NCBI GenBank assembly: GCA_009777485.1 | Contig: WRLT01000008.1 | Location: 1-64,000, forward strand | Source of the DNA: Bacillota bacterium | GTDB lineage: Bacteria > Bacillota > Clostridia > Christensenellales > Pumilibacteraceae | Reading direction: 5' to 3' | Length of the DNA stretch: 64,000 bases | Shown: positions 47,752-57,700 of the stretch, piece by piece | How positions within the stretch are numbered: position 1 is the stretch's first letter | Layout: every line of letters begins with the position of its first letter | Made by a program: the position numbers and the translations under genes | The notes under the pieces: generated by a model | Databases searched by the model: none | What the model was told of the DNA's origin: nothing | What the model saw: the letters and a program-made list of their open reading frames with translations, nothing else

Positions 47752-48297
47752 ATGAAAGACATTTTAGACTCTGCCATATTGTTGGCAATCGTGCTTACAG
47801 CCGTCGGATTTGTACTGCTGCATAACGGCGTTTATCTGTTTAAAAAATTAACGCCGCAAGGCAAATCGTCCGCGTATGTAAACCTAAGCGGCGGCGTGGT
47901 AATCGGCATTGCCGGAATTTTAGAAATTATAATGAACGGCGGTAATTTTTCGGCAATTATCTATTTATTAGTCGCCATAACCTACATCTACTTAGGCGTC
48001 AACACGCTTACGGGCGCAGACGCTAAGCCGTTAGGGGTTTACTGCGGCTTTACCACCGTATTCTTAGCACTGGGCGGCATTATGACCCTCATCGGCATTG
48101 TGCGCGACGGCGGTACATGGTTTGACTGGTGGATGGTGGTTTGCTGGTTTATGTGGGCAGTTTTGTGGGGCTTATTGTTTGTAGAGCTTGCCTTCGACAA
48201 AAAAAAGCTTGCAAAACCCGTTTACGCGCTGTGCTTTATTCAAGCCTTTATAACAGGCATTCTGCCTGCAATCTTTATTTTTACAGGAATAGCTTAA
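47752..48297 (+). CDS. AmiS/UreI-family amide/urea channel
   Basis: 181-residue integral membrane protein with about six hydrophobic helices. The ATG at 47752 after AAGGAG was chosen; the frame is open upstream, but that part is the leader RNA. AmiS/UreI-like features: TAVGFVLLHNGVYLF in helix 1, then YIYLGVNTLTGADAKPLGVYC and the Trp-rich WFMWAVLWGLLFVELA. Family members pass urea or short aliphatic amides through the cytoplasmic membrane. It is followed by glutamine synthetase III, so imported or exported urea, amide or ammonia would link to assimilation. No urease or amidase lies in the window. Confidence 0.8.
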   Translation: MKDILDSAILLAIVLTAVGFVLLHNGVYLFKKLTPQGKSSAYVNLSGGVVIGIAGILEIIMNGGNFSAIIYLLVAITYIYLGVNTLTGADAKPLGVYCGFTTVFLALGGIMTLIGIVRDGGTWFDWWMVVCWFMWAVLWGLLFVELAFDKKKLAKPVYALCFIQAFITGILPAIFIFTGIA

Positions 48298-48324
48298 ATT
48301 AAAATCAAGGAGGAACAAACATTT

Positions 48325-50421
48325 ATGGAAAACAAAAACATACCCGAACTATTCGGCAGCATGGTATTCGGCGACGACGCAATGCGCGCAAGGCTGCCCA
48401 AAGACATTTACAAGGCGCTTAAAAAAACCATGCAGCGCGGCACGCACCTAGAAATCGAGGTTGCCAACGTAGTAGCCAACGCCATGAAAGACTGGGCGGT
48501 AGAAAAGGGCGCAACGCACTTTTCGCACTGGTTTCAGCCCATGACTGGCGTAACGGCAGAAAAGCACGACAGCTTTATTTCTCCCTGCGGCGACGGCAAA
48601 ATCATTATGGAGTTTTCAGGAAAAGAGCTTGTGCGCGGCGAGCCCGACGCGTCCAGCTTTCCTAGCGGCGGCATCCGTGCGACGTTTGAAGCGCGCGGCT
48701 ACACCGTTTGGGACATTACCAGTTACGCGTTTATCAAAGACGGAACGCTTTGCATACCCACCGCGTTTTGCAGTTACGGCGGCGAGGCGTTAGACAAAAA
48801 AACTCCGCTGCTGCGCTCAATGGAAATTTTAGATAAAGCGGCGCGGCGCATTTTAACGCTGTTCGGCAACACTTCGGTAAAACGTGTTTTATCAACCGTC
48901 GGGCCGGAGCAAGAATACTTTTTGGTAGATTTAGAGGCATACAAAAAACGCCCCGACCTTATGCTTACCGGCAGAACCCTATTCGGCGCAAAGCCGTCCA
49001 AAGGCCAAGAATTAGAAGACCATTATTTTGGCGCGCTTACTCCGCGTGTTTCGGCTTTTATGAAAGATTTAGAAGAAGAGCTGTGGAAATTAGGCATATT
49101 AGCCAAAACCAAACACAACGAGGTTGCGCCCGCACAAGCCGAGCTTGCCCCCATTTTTGCAACTGCCAACATCGCCTGCGACCACAACCAGCTTACTATG
49201 GAAACCATGAAAAGCATTGCGTATAGGCACGGTTTGGTTTGCTTATTGCACGAAAAGCCCTTCGCGGGCGTAAACGGCAGCGGCAAGCACAACAACTGGT
49301 CAATGAGTGCCGACACAGGCGCAAATTTGTTAGAGCCGGGCGAAACGCCGTTTGAAAACGCACAGTTTTTGCTATTCCTCACAGCCGTAATCAAAGCGGT
49401 AGACGAGTATCAAGACCTATTGCGCGTATCGGTTGCAAGCGCGGGCAACGACCACCGCTTAGGCGCAAACGAAGCGCCTCCTGCCATCGTATCTATGTTT
49501 TTAGGCGAGGAATTAACAGGCATTTTAGAAGCCTTAGAAAAGGGGACGGATTACCAAAATTCCAAAAACCATAAAATGGAGATAGGCGTTACGGCATTGC
49601 CGCATTTCCCTAAAGACACCACCGACCGCAACCGAACCTCTCCCTTTGCCTTTACGGGCAATAAGTTTGAATTCCGCATGCCGGGTTCTAATCAATCCAT
49701 ATCCGACCCCAACGTCGTTTTAAACACGGCAGTTGCCGAAATATTAAACGGCTTTGCGGATTCGCTAGAAAAAGCCGAAAGCTTTAATACAGCGTTAGCA
49801 CAGCTTATCAAAAACACGTATTCGGCGCATAAACGTATTGTGTTTAACGGCAACAACTATGCGGACGAATGGGTTGCAGAGGCTAAAAGCAGAGGGCTGT
49901 CCAACTTAAAAACCGCACCCGATGCTTTCGGCGCGCTTACAGCCCCCAAAAGCGTAGTGTTATTTTCTAAAAACGGCGTGTTTTCGGAGGCGGAAATTCA
50001 TTCGCGCTACGAAATTCTAACCGAAATTTATTTAAAAACACTGCACATTGAGGCGCTTACCATGCTAGATATAGCAAAAGGCAGCATTATTCCGTCGGTT
50101 ATCACATACAGCGGCGAATTGTCGCAAACAGCGGCAAGCAAAAAAGCGTGCGGCGCGTTTGATACAAGCTTAGAAACCTTCTTGCTAAAATCGGTATCGG
50201 ATTTATCCGCAAAGCTGTTAAAAAATCTAACCGCATTAGAAAACGCCGTGCAAAAGGCCGACAAGCTAAGCAGCACAGTTACAAAGGCGTCCGCCTACGG
50301 AACTTCGGTTTTATCGGCGATGAACGCGCTAAGAGAAACCGCCGACAGCTTAGAGGCCATAACCGCTAAAAAGCACTGGGCACTGCCTTCTTACGCAGAA
50401 TTGCTGTACGGTGTATTATAA
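48325..50421 (+). CDS. glnN: Glutamine synthetase type III
   Basis: Large (698-residue) GSIII, unrelated in length to the GSI at 14698. Motifs: [80 protein letters not shown] and [18 protein letters not shown]. Makes glutamine from glutamate and ammonia, typically induced under nitrogen limitation. SD AAGGAGG. Lies 27 bases after the channel gene under the tandem leader. Confidence 0.96.
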   Translation: MENKNIPELFGSMVFGDDAMRARLPKDIYKALKKTMQRGTHLEIEVANVVANAMKDWAVEKGATHFSHWFQPMTGVTAEKHDSFISPCGDGKIIMEFSGKELVRGEPDASSFPSGGIRATFEARGYTVWDITSYAFIKDGTLCIPTAFCSYGGEALDKKTPLLRSMEILDKAARRILTLFGNTSVKRVLSTVGPEQEYFLVDLEAYKKRPDLMLTGRTLFGAKPSKGQELEDHYFGALTPRVSAFMKDLEEELWKLGILAKTKHNEVAPAQAELAPIFATANIACDHNQLTMETMKSIAYRHGLVCLLHEKPFAGVNGSGKHNNWSMSADTGANLLEPGETPFENAQFLLFLTAVIKAVDEYQDLLRVSVASAGNDHRLGANEAPPAIVSMFLGEELTGILEALEKGTDYQNSKNHKMEIGVTALPHFPKDTTDRNRTSPFAFTGNKFEFRMPGSNQSISDPNVVLNTAVAEILNGFADSLEKAESFNTALAQLIKNTYSAHKRIVFNGNNYADEWVAEAKSRGLSNLKTAPDAFGALTAPKSVVLFSKNGVFSEAEIHSRYEILTEIYLKTLHIEALTMLDIAKGSIIPSVITYSGELSQTAASKKACGAFDTSLETFLLKSVSDLSAKLLKNLTALENAVQKADKLSSTVTKASAYGTSVLSAMNALRETADSLEAITAKKHWALPSYAELLYGVL

Positions 50422-50434
50422 TTTTTGCAGCACT

Positions 50435-50505
50435 TAACAAATTTTTATTAGCTTTGCAGGCATTAGGTAACGCTAAATGCTTTCAAAGTTGATAAAAATT
50501 TGTTA
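50435..50505. repeat. Long inverted repeat between glnN and the NuoE-like gene
   Basis: A perfect 14-bp A+T-rich inverted repeat (50435-50448 and 50492-50505) extends inward through further paired bases (CTTTG/CAAAG and GCATT/AATGC). As RNA it could end glnN transcription, though its stem base is weak. The right arm runs into the TATACT box (50504-50509) of the next unit, so it could also act as an operator. Confidence 0.65.
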
Positions 50506-50509
50506 TACT
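50504..50509 (+). promoter_or_regulatory. Possible -10 box before the NuoE-like gene
   Basis: TATACT with no convincing -35 (TTTCAA at best spacing). It lies at the end of the inverted repeat 50435-50505, which suggests an activator-dependent or repressed start, or simple read-through from glnN. Confidence 0.4.
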
Positions 50510-50538
50510 ATTAACAAAGGAGTTAATAAGCAAGATAC

Positions 50539-51003
50539 ATGGATTTTTCAGTTTTAGATGCGTTCATAGAAAAATATAAGCCGCAAAGAGGCAGCCTAAT
50601 TACCATTCTGCAAGAAGCGCAGCGTATTTTTGGATATTTGCCTGTGCAGCTTATCGAATACATCGCGCTAAAAACCGGTGAAAAGCCTGCCAAAATTCAG
50701 GGCGTGGCTACTTTTTATACGCAATTCCGTTCTCAGCCCGTAGGCAAATATTTAATCATGCTGTGTCAAGGCACGGCTTGCCACGTAAACGGCGCAAATG
50801 TATTATACGAAGCCCTTTCTAACGAGCTGGGCGTTTCAGACGGCGGCACCACAAAGGACGGCTTATTTACGCTTTCGACGGTGGCGTGTTTAGGGTGTTG
50901 CAGCCTTTCGCCCGCGATGATGATTAACGAAAAAACATACGGCAAGCTTACCGCCGAAACGGCCGTTGCAGCGGTAAGAGCCATCATGGGGGCGGAAAAA
51001 TGA
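50539..51003 (+). CDS. NuoE-like [2Fe-2S] subunit of NADH-dependent electron-transfer complex
   Basis: 154 residues, thioredoxin-like [2Fe-2S] protein of the NuoE/HydC type with four cysteines in CQGTACHVNGA and VACLGCCSLSPAMMI. Homologues pair with NuoF-like flavoproteins in hydrogenases, formate dehydrogenases and transhydrogenases. The ATG at 50539 is preceded by AAAGGAG at a long 16 bases. Overlaps the next gene by 4 bases. Confidence 0.92.
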   Translation: MDFSVLDAFIEKYKPQRGSLITILQEAQRIFGYLPVQLIEYIALKTGEKPAKIQGVATFYTQFRSQPVGKYLIMLCQGTACHVNGANVLYEALSNELGVSDGGTTKDGLFTLSTVACLGCCSLSPAMMINEKTYGKLTAETAVAAVRAIMGAEK

Positions 51004-52724
51004 GGGTTTTAGTAGGCAGAGGCAGCTGCGGAGAGGCAGCGGGCGCGCACGCGCTGCAAAAATTGCTGCAGCAAAAGCTTTTAGAAGAGGGCTGCGATAT
51101 TGCCGTTGAAACGGCTGGCTGTATCGGCGCGTGTTTTTTAGAGCCGATAATTTCCGTGCAAGACGGCGATGCGTTCCGCGATTACGTTAGGGTAGATAAT
51201 ACGGCGGTAGAAGAAATCGCCCGTATGCTGTGCGGAAAGCCTAATAAGGCAAGCGATTATCTTATGAATTGCGAGGATGCACAGCTTTTAAAAAAGCATC
51301 CGCGCATCGCGCTAAGAAATTGCGGCCGCATAAATCCCGAAGCCATACAAGATTATATTGCGGCAGGCGGGTACTCCGACTTTACCCAAAAAGACATCCT
51401 AGCGGAAATTAAATCTTCGGGCTTAGCAGGGCGCGGCGGCGCGGGCTTTTCCACATGGTTTAAATGGAACGCGGTAAGGAATAGTCAAGGCGCAAACAAA
51501 ACCGTTATTGTAAACGCAGACGAGGGCGACCCCGGCGCGTTTATGGATAGGGCAATTTTAGAGGGCGACCCGCACAGCATTATAGAGGGCATGCTTATTT
51601 GCGCGTATGCCGTAGGGGCAAACGAGGGCATAATTTATGTTCGGGCAGAATATCCTTTGGCGATTGCACGCTTAAAAACAGCAGTCAAGCAAGCGGAGGA
51701 GGGCGGCTATATCGGCAAAAACTGCTTGCCCGATTTTTCTTTTTACGTCCGCATCAAAGAGGGCGCGGGCGCGTTTGTATGCGGCGAAGAAACGGCATTA
51801 ATCGCATCATTAGAGGGCGAGCGCGGCATGCCCAGATTAAAGCCGCCCTTTCCCGCCGAAAAAGGGTATTTCGGCAACCCTAGCAACATCAACAACGTAG
51901 AAACCTTTGCAAACGTTCCGTGGATTATGCAAAACGGCGGCGCGGCTTTTAGCGCAATCGGCACGCAAACCAGCAAAGGCAGCAAGGTGTTCGCGCTGAC
52001 GGGAAAAATTAAAAAGGGCGGGCTGGTAGAAATTCCTATGGGCTTAACCCTGCGCGAATGTATCTTTGACATGGGCGGCGGAATTTTGGGCGGCAAACGC
52101 TTTAAAGCGGTGCAGCTGGGCGGCCCGTCGGGCGGCTGTATACCCGAAAGCCTGCTAGATACGGTAATAGATTACAAGGCGTTGTCGGAAACGGGCGCAA
52201 TCATGGGTTCGGGCGGCATGGTAGTCATGGACGAAACTACTTGTATGGTAAACATGGCAAGATTTTTTCTGGATTTCACGGCAAAGGAAAGCTGCGGCAA
52301 ATGCACGCACTGCCGTATCGGAACTAAACGCATGCTAGAAATTCTGCAAAGAATAACCGACGGCGGCGGCCGTGAGGGCGATATAGAACAGTTAGAGGAG
52401 CTTGCAGCGTGCATTAAAGACGGTGCGCTGTGCGGCTTAGGGCAAACCGCGCCCAATCCTGTGCTAACCGCGCTTAGATATTTTAAAGACGAATTCATAA
52501 GCCATATCCGCGACAAAAAATGCTTAGCAAAAGAATGCCGCGCGCTGTTAACGTACATAATAGACACAGAAAAATGCACAGGCTGTACGCTGTGCGCAAA
52601 AAAATGCGGCGCGGGCGCAATATCGGGGCAATTAAAAAATGCGCATAGTATAGATAATCAAAAATGCACCAAATGCGGCGTTTGCGCAAGAGTATGCAAA
52701 TTCGGGGCGGTGAAAGCGGAATGA
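51000..52724 (+). CDS. NuoF/HydB-like NADH-binding flavoprotein with extra Fe-S domains
   Basis: 574 residues. Domains: N-terminal thioredoxin-like [2Fe-2S] (RGSCGEAAGAHAL; CIGACFLEPI), NuoF core with NADH/FMN site (GLAGRGGAGFSTWFKWNAV, NADEGDPGAFMDR, GEETALIASLEG), [4Fe-4S] N-terminus-of-complex cysteines (SCGKCTHCRIGTKR), and a C-terminal 2x[4Fe-4S] ferredoxin (CTGCTLCAKKCGAGAI, CTKCGVCARVCKFGAV). This layout is that of HydB-type subunits of bifurcating enzymes. Stop and next start overlap as ATGA. Confidence 0.94.
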   Translation: MRVLVGRGSCGEAAGAHALQKLLQQKLLEEGCDIAVETAGCIGACFLEPIISVQDGDAFRDYVRVDNTAVEEIARMLCGKPNKASDYLMNCEDAQLLKKHPRIALRNCGRINPEAIQDYIAAGGYSDFTQKDILAEIKSSGLAGRGGAGFSTWFKWNAVRNSQGANKTVIVNADEGDPGAFMDRAILEGDPHSIIEGMLICAYAVGANEGIIYVRAEYPLAIARLKTAVKQAEEGGYIGKNCLPDFSFYVRIKEGAGAFVCGEETALIASLEGERGMPRLKPPFPAEKGYFGNPSNINNVETFANVPWIMQNGGAAFSAIGTQTSKGSKVFALTGKIKKGGLVEIPMGLTLRECIFDMGGGILGGKRFKAVQLGGPSGGCIPESLLDTVIDYKALSETGAIMGSGGMVVMDETTCMVNMARFFLDFTAKESCGKCTHCRIGTKRMLEILQRITDGGGREGDIEQLEELAACIKDGALCGLGQTAPNPVLTALRYFKDEFISHIRDKKCLAKECRALLTYIIDTEKCTGCTLCAKKCGAGAISGQLKNAHSIDNQKCTKCGVCARVCKFGAVKAE

Positions 52725-55519
52725 GTGATTCTATAAAATTTTTCATTAACGGGCAAGAGTTTTTCGGCAAGCAAGGGCAAACCGTACTGCAAGCCGCCGC
52801 CGCTAACGGAATAGAAATTCCGTTTTTATGCTACGACGCACGCGTTAAGCCGTGCGGTGCGTGCGGCGTTTGCGTAGTGGAGTCAGAGGGCAGCGCAAAG
52901 CTTTTGCGCGCTTGTTCTACCCCGCTTACAGAGGGGCAAAAAATCAAAACGGATACGCCAAGAGTACAAGCGGCAAGAAATTCCGCCTTAGCGCTTTTAT
53001 TGTCTAACCATACGGGCGATTGTACCGCGCCGTGCCGTAATGCGTGTCCTGCCCATACCGATTGTCAAGGCTACGTCGGGCTTATAGCCAACGGCGAATA
53101 TCAAGCGGCAGCCGCACTCATAAAAGAAAAACTGCCTTTTCCTGCGTCTATCGGCAGAATATGCCCGCACCCGTGCGAAACGGAGTGCCGCCGCAAGTTA
53201 GCTGACGCGCCCGTCAACATTGCCGCATTAAAGGCTTTTACGGCGCAATTCGCCGCCGAGTGTCCGCCCCCGACAAAACCGTCTACGGGCAAGCGCGTTT
53301 CGGTTATCGGCGGCGGCCCTGCGGGACTGACGGCGGCGTATTATTTGCGTCTTTACGGCCATGACGTAACGGTGTACGAGGCAATGCCTAAGATGGGCGG
53401 TATGCTGCGCTACGGCGTGCCGCAGTACCGTTTGCCCAAAGATATTTTAGATGCAGAAATTGCGCACATACAGCGCACGGGCGTGCAATTTATCAACAAC
53501 GCCGCAGTGGGCGGCAGCATAACCTTGCAGCAGCTAAGGGATAATTCGGATGCGGTTATAACAGCAATCGGCGCATGGAAAGGCATGCGTTTAAACTGCG
53601 CGGGCGAGCACCTGCAAAACGTGTTTAGCGGCATAGAATTTTTGCGCGATGTTTTTGCGTACCAAAAAGCTATAAAAGGAAAGCGCGTAGTAGTAATCGG
53701 CGGCGGCGATACGGCTATGGACGCTTGCCGCACGGCGGTAAGGCTGGGCGCGGGCGAAGTATCGGTTGTATACCGCCGCACCTTAGCCGAAATGCCCGCA
53801 AATAAAATAGAAATACAAGAGGCAATCGAAGAGGGCGTAATTTTTAAGTGCTTAGTTCACCCCGTAGAAATGCTAGGCGATAAAGCCGTAACGCATATCC
53901 GCTTGCAAAAAATGGAATTAGGCGAACCCGACGCAAGCGGCCGCCGCGCCCCCGTACCCGTCAGCGGCGCGCACGAGGTTGTAGAGGCGGATGCGGTTAT
54001 TATTATGATAGGGCAAACCGTCGATGTTACAGGCTTTCAAGACGTAACGCTTACCAACAAAAAAACCATAGCCGCCGACCAACACACGTTTGCAACCAAC
54101 CTGCAAGCAGTATTTGCCGTAGGCGATGCCACCAACAAGGGCGCGGGCATTGCCATAGAAGCAATCGGCGAGGCGGCGCGCTGCGCACAAGTAGTAGACA
54201 ATTATCTTGCCACCGCGTCGCTTAAACCCTTGCAAAAAGAATATCGGGTAACCGACACAAAAACGGCAGAGGATTTTGCCTTTATCCCTAAGCAAAGCCG
54301 CATTACAGCCCCTATCACACCGCTAAAAGCAAGGCGGAACAACTTTAAAGAGGTAAACAAGCTGCTTTCGGCAGCGCAGGCACAAAAGGAAGCCGCACGG
54401 TGTTTAGAATGCGGCTGCGCCGATTTTTTTGAATGCAAGCTAATCCGTTACGCTAACCGCTACGGCATTGCGCCCGAAAAATACAGCGGAGCTATGCAAT
54501 CGCACGGGTTAGATGTAAGCAGTCCTTATATGTACCGAGATATGAATAAGTGCGTCTTATGCGGATTATGCGTGCGCATTTGCGAGGCTATGGGCAGCGG
54601 CGTCTTAGGCTTTATCAACCGTGGATTTGATACGGTGGTCAGCCCCGAATTAAACCGCCCGCTTAACAAAACCAACTGTACCGCTTGCGGACAATGCGCG
54701 GATGCTTGTCCTACGGGCGCAATAGGGGAACGCGTTCCGCTAAAAAAATGCGTCCCTTTACATACGCAAGCAACCCAAAGCGTATGCGGCGGCTGTGCTA
54801 CGGGCTGCGGGGTAAAGGTTCATTCTTACGGACGGCTGCATATTAAAAACACTCCGCTAAGCGGCGGAATGTTGTGCCGCGAGGGCAGATTTGGCTTTAT
54901 TAAGCAGCTAAAACAGCCGCGCGTTACCGCGCCGCTTATCCGCACGGATAACAAGCTTATAAAAAGCACACTGCCGCAAGCCGCTAAGTTTGTGTTAGAA
55001 AGGCTTAATCAAATAACCAATCAATACGGCAACAATGCCGTAGGCGTATGCGTTTCCGCGCAAAACTCTAATCAAGAAATAGCCGAAATTCTAAAATTCG
55101 CAAAAAATGTATGGCAAACGCAAAACATCTTTACGTTTGACGCATGCCTTAATCAGCCCGCCGAAGCCGATTTTGCCGCCCCCCCCGTAGTGCGCGTCCG
55201 CGCAAGGCTAAACAGCCGCGGGCTTTTAGACGCAGGCGTACCCGTTTACGCCGCTACGCACGGGGGCATAAAAGCCCTGCTTATGCTCGGCAGTATCCCT
55301 AGCGGTGCAAAAATCCCTAACGTTGAATTTTTAACGGTAGTAGACGCCTTTATAACGCCCGTTGCAAAAAAAGCAGACTGCGTCTTACCGACCGCCGCAT
55401 TCTACGAAAAAGCAGGCAGCTTTACCGATATAAACGGCACCGTCCAACAATCCGCCGCCCCCTTCACCCCCCTAACCGCCCCAACCCTAAAAGACATCCT
55501 CCTTGCACTGTCCAAATAA
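52721..55519 (+). CDS. Fused NuoG-like/GltD-like oxidoreductase subunit (Stn-like transhydrogenase candidate)
   Basis: 932 residues from ATG 52721. Order: N-terminal [2Fe-2S] ferredoxin (CYDARVKPCGACGVC, about 36-50), NuoG-type Cys-rich stretch (CTAPCRNACPAHTDC), GltD/NfnB-type FAD domain (VIGGGPAGLTAAYYL) and NADPH fold (VVIGGGDTAMDACRTA, about 325), CLECGC, two [4Fe-4S] clusters (CVLCGLCVRICEA, CTACGQCADACPTGA), then a molybdopterin-type [4Fe-4S] domain (CGGCATGCGVKV, about 690) with a shortened remnant of the catalytic domain. With the NuoE and NuoF proteins this resembles Sporomusa-type (Stn) NADH/NADPH/ferredoxin transhydrogenases. No hydrogenase or formate dehydrogenase active-site subunit is present. 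Confidence 0.85.
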   Translation: MSDSIKFFINGQEFFGKQGQTVLQAAAANGIEIPFLCYDARVKPCGACGVCVVESEGSAKLLRACSTPLTEGQKIKTDTPRVQAARNSALALLLSNHTGDCTAPCRNACPAHTDCQGYVGLIANGEYQAAAALIKEKLPFPASIGRICPHPCETECRRKLADAPVNIAALKAFTAQFAAECPPPTKPSTGKRVSVIGGGPAGLTAAYYLRLYGHDVTVYEAMPKMGGMLRYGVPQYRLPKDILDAEIAHIQRTGVQFINNAAVGGSITLQQLRDNSDAVITAIGAWKGMRLNCAGEHLQNVFSGIEFLRDVFAYQKAIKGKRVVVIGGGDTAMDACRTAVRLGAGEVSVVYRRTLAEMPANKIEIQEAIEEGVIFKCLVHPVEMLGDKAVTHIRLQKMELGEPDASGRRAPVPVSGAHEVVEADAVIIMIGQTVDVTGFQDVTLTNKKTIAADQHTFATNLQAVFAVGDATNKGAGIAIEAIGEAARCAQVVDNYLATASLKPLQKEYRVTDTKTAEDFAFIPKQSRITAPITPLKARRNNFKEVNKLLSAAQAQKEAARCLECGCADFFECKLIRYANRYGIAPEKYSGAMQSHGLDVSSPYMYRDMNKCVLCGLCVRICEAMGSGVLGFINRGFDTVVSPELNRPLNKTNCTACGQCADACPTGAIGERVPLKKCVPLHTQATQSVCGGCATGCGVKVHSYGRLHIKNTPLSGGMLCREGRFGFIKQLKQPRVTAPLIRTDNKLIKSTLPQAAKFVLERLNQITNQYGNNAVGVCVSAQNSNQEIAEILKFAKNVWQTQNIFTFDACLNQPAEADFAAPPVVRVRARLNSRGLLDAGVPVYAATHGGIKALLMLGSIPSGAKIPNVEFLTVVDAFITPVAKKADCVLPTAAFYEKAGSFTDINGTVQQSAAPFTPLTAPTLKDILLALSK

Positions 55520-55560
55520 AAAAAAGTTTTAGTTTCAGCAAAAAAATTTTGTATATTTAA

Positions 55561-55590
55561 TTGACAGCCGTATGGTTTTTGTGCTATACT
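55561..55590 (+). promoter_or_regulatory. Promoter of gdhA
   Basis: TTGACA (55561-55566), 18-base spacer, TATACT (55585-55590). Predicted +1 near 55597, two bases before the leader hairpin. Confidence 0.85.
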
Positions 55591-55598
55591 AAATCATA

Positions 55599-55656
55599 AT
55601 AAACGAAGGCGTTTATCTCTAACCCGAAATCGGGTAGTTGATAAACGCCTTTTTTT
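55599..55656 (+). promoter_or_regulatory. ANTAR-type antiterminator/terminator leader of gdhA
   Basis: Hairpin 1: ATAAAC (55599-55604) with GTTTAT (55611-55616) around GAAGGC. Terminator: 55608-55617 pairs perfectly with 55640-55649 and is followed by seven T; an inner hairpin (ACCCG/CGGGT) fills the loop. Loop position 1 is G and can pair with C6. Same layout as at purC and lysA. Confidence 0.7.
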
Positions 55657-55658
55657 AA

Positions 55659-57014
<1,356 letters not shown>

Positions 57015-57037
57015 AACAAAAGGGGAGGCAAAAAATT

Positions 57038-57502
57038 ATGCAAGCTAATATAATTTCTTTAGGAAGGCCGATTACTGCGCCGTCCCTTATCCCTATTTGT
57101 CATACCGTTACGCCGCAGTGTATCAACACGCCTATTATGGTAAACGGCGCGTGCCGCTTTATTACCGCTGTATCGCTAGGCGCGCCGTTTGGTGCCGTTT
57201 TTGTAGAAAATGTTGACGCAGCGGATATCGCCCAAACAGGCAAAGCCCTTGCCGTGCATCCGCTTTTTCCGCAAGGCGCAAGCATAGTTTTTATACAACT
57301 GCTTTCTAAACAAAGCCTTAAAGCACGTTTTTTTGAGGGCGCAGGCAAAACCGCCTCCGCACTGCAAGCTGCCGCCGTTGCCGCAATAACGGCAATGATG
57401 CTGCAAAAAACATGGGAGAGCGAGCTAGACGTTCTGCTAGACGAAAAAACCTTCCGCATAAAGTGGGATAGGTGCGGCGGCGAAGTTTTTTGCGTGCAAT
57501 AA
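57038..57502 (+). CDS. DapF C-terminal-lobe homologue, catalytic Cys lost
   Basis: 154 residues matching only the second lobe of diaminopimelate epimerase: ITAVSLGAPFGAVFVENVDA (family ITAVSMGNPHCVxFV), HPLFPQG, then FEGAGKTASALQAAAVAAI where epimerases have ERGxGETLACGTGAxAxA. The catalytic Cys of CGTG is replaced by Leu/Ala, and the first lobe with the other Cys is absent. Start ATG 57038 after AGGGGAGG, 23 bases from gdhA, so probably cotranscribed. It cannot be a working epimerase. A ligand-binding or partner role is possible; a decayed gene is less likely because the frame is open and well spaced. The true dapF is not in the window. Confidence 0.7.
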   Translation: MQANIISLGRPITAPSLIPICHTVTPQCINTPIMVNGACRFITAVSLGAPFGAVFVENVDAADIAQTGKALAVHPLFPQGASIVFIQLLSKQSLKARFFEGAGKTASALQAAAVAAITAMMLQKTWESELDVLLDEKTFRIKWDRCGGEVFCVQ

Positions 57503-57577
57503 AAATTAACCCCATTCGTTTACATTAGCACTTTCTATAAAAATTATAGGTAGGGGCGCAAATTTTATTTGGTTTTT

Positions 57578-57606
57578 AATAGGGGGAGGAATTTTGCCTA
57601 TTTTTG
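57578..57606 (+). terminator. Weak terminator candidate after gdhA
   Basis: AATAGG (57578-57583) can pair with CCTATT (57597-57602), followed by T. Only six base pairs and a 13-base loop, so support is weak. Confidence 0.3.
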
Positions 57607-57635
57607 TTGACAGCTTGATACACCTGTGTTAATCT
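57607..57635 (+). promoter_or_regulatory. Promoter of the second lipoprotein gene
   Basis: TTGACA (57607-57612), 17-base spacer, TAATCT (57630-57635), followed by about 60 bases of A+T-rich leader without a terminator hairpin. Confidence 0.7.
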
Positions 57636-57700
57636 ATTATTAGTTATATAAAAGATTGTTGTCATGCGCACAATTAATTTCAAAGGAGTTTTATATTGTC

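Noticed and set aside
50509-50528. Hairpin with loop AAAGGA before the NuoE-like gene as a sixth ANTAR target
   Set aside because: The stem begins within the -10 box, so it would not be fully transcribed from the nearest start, and there is no terminator sharing its arm.
57038-57502. Working diaminopimelate epimerase
   Set aside because: First lobe and both catalytic cysteines are missing.
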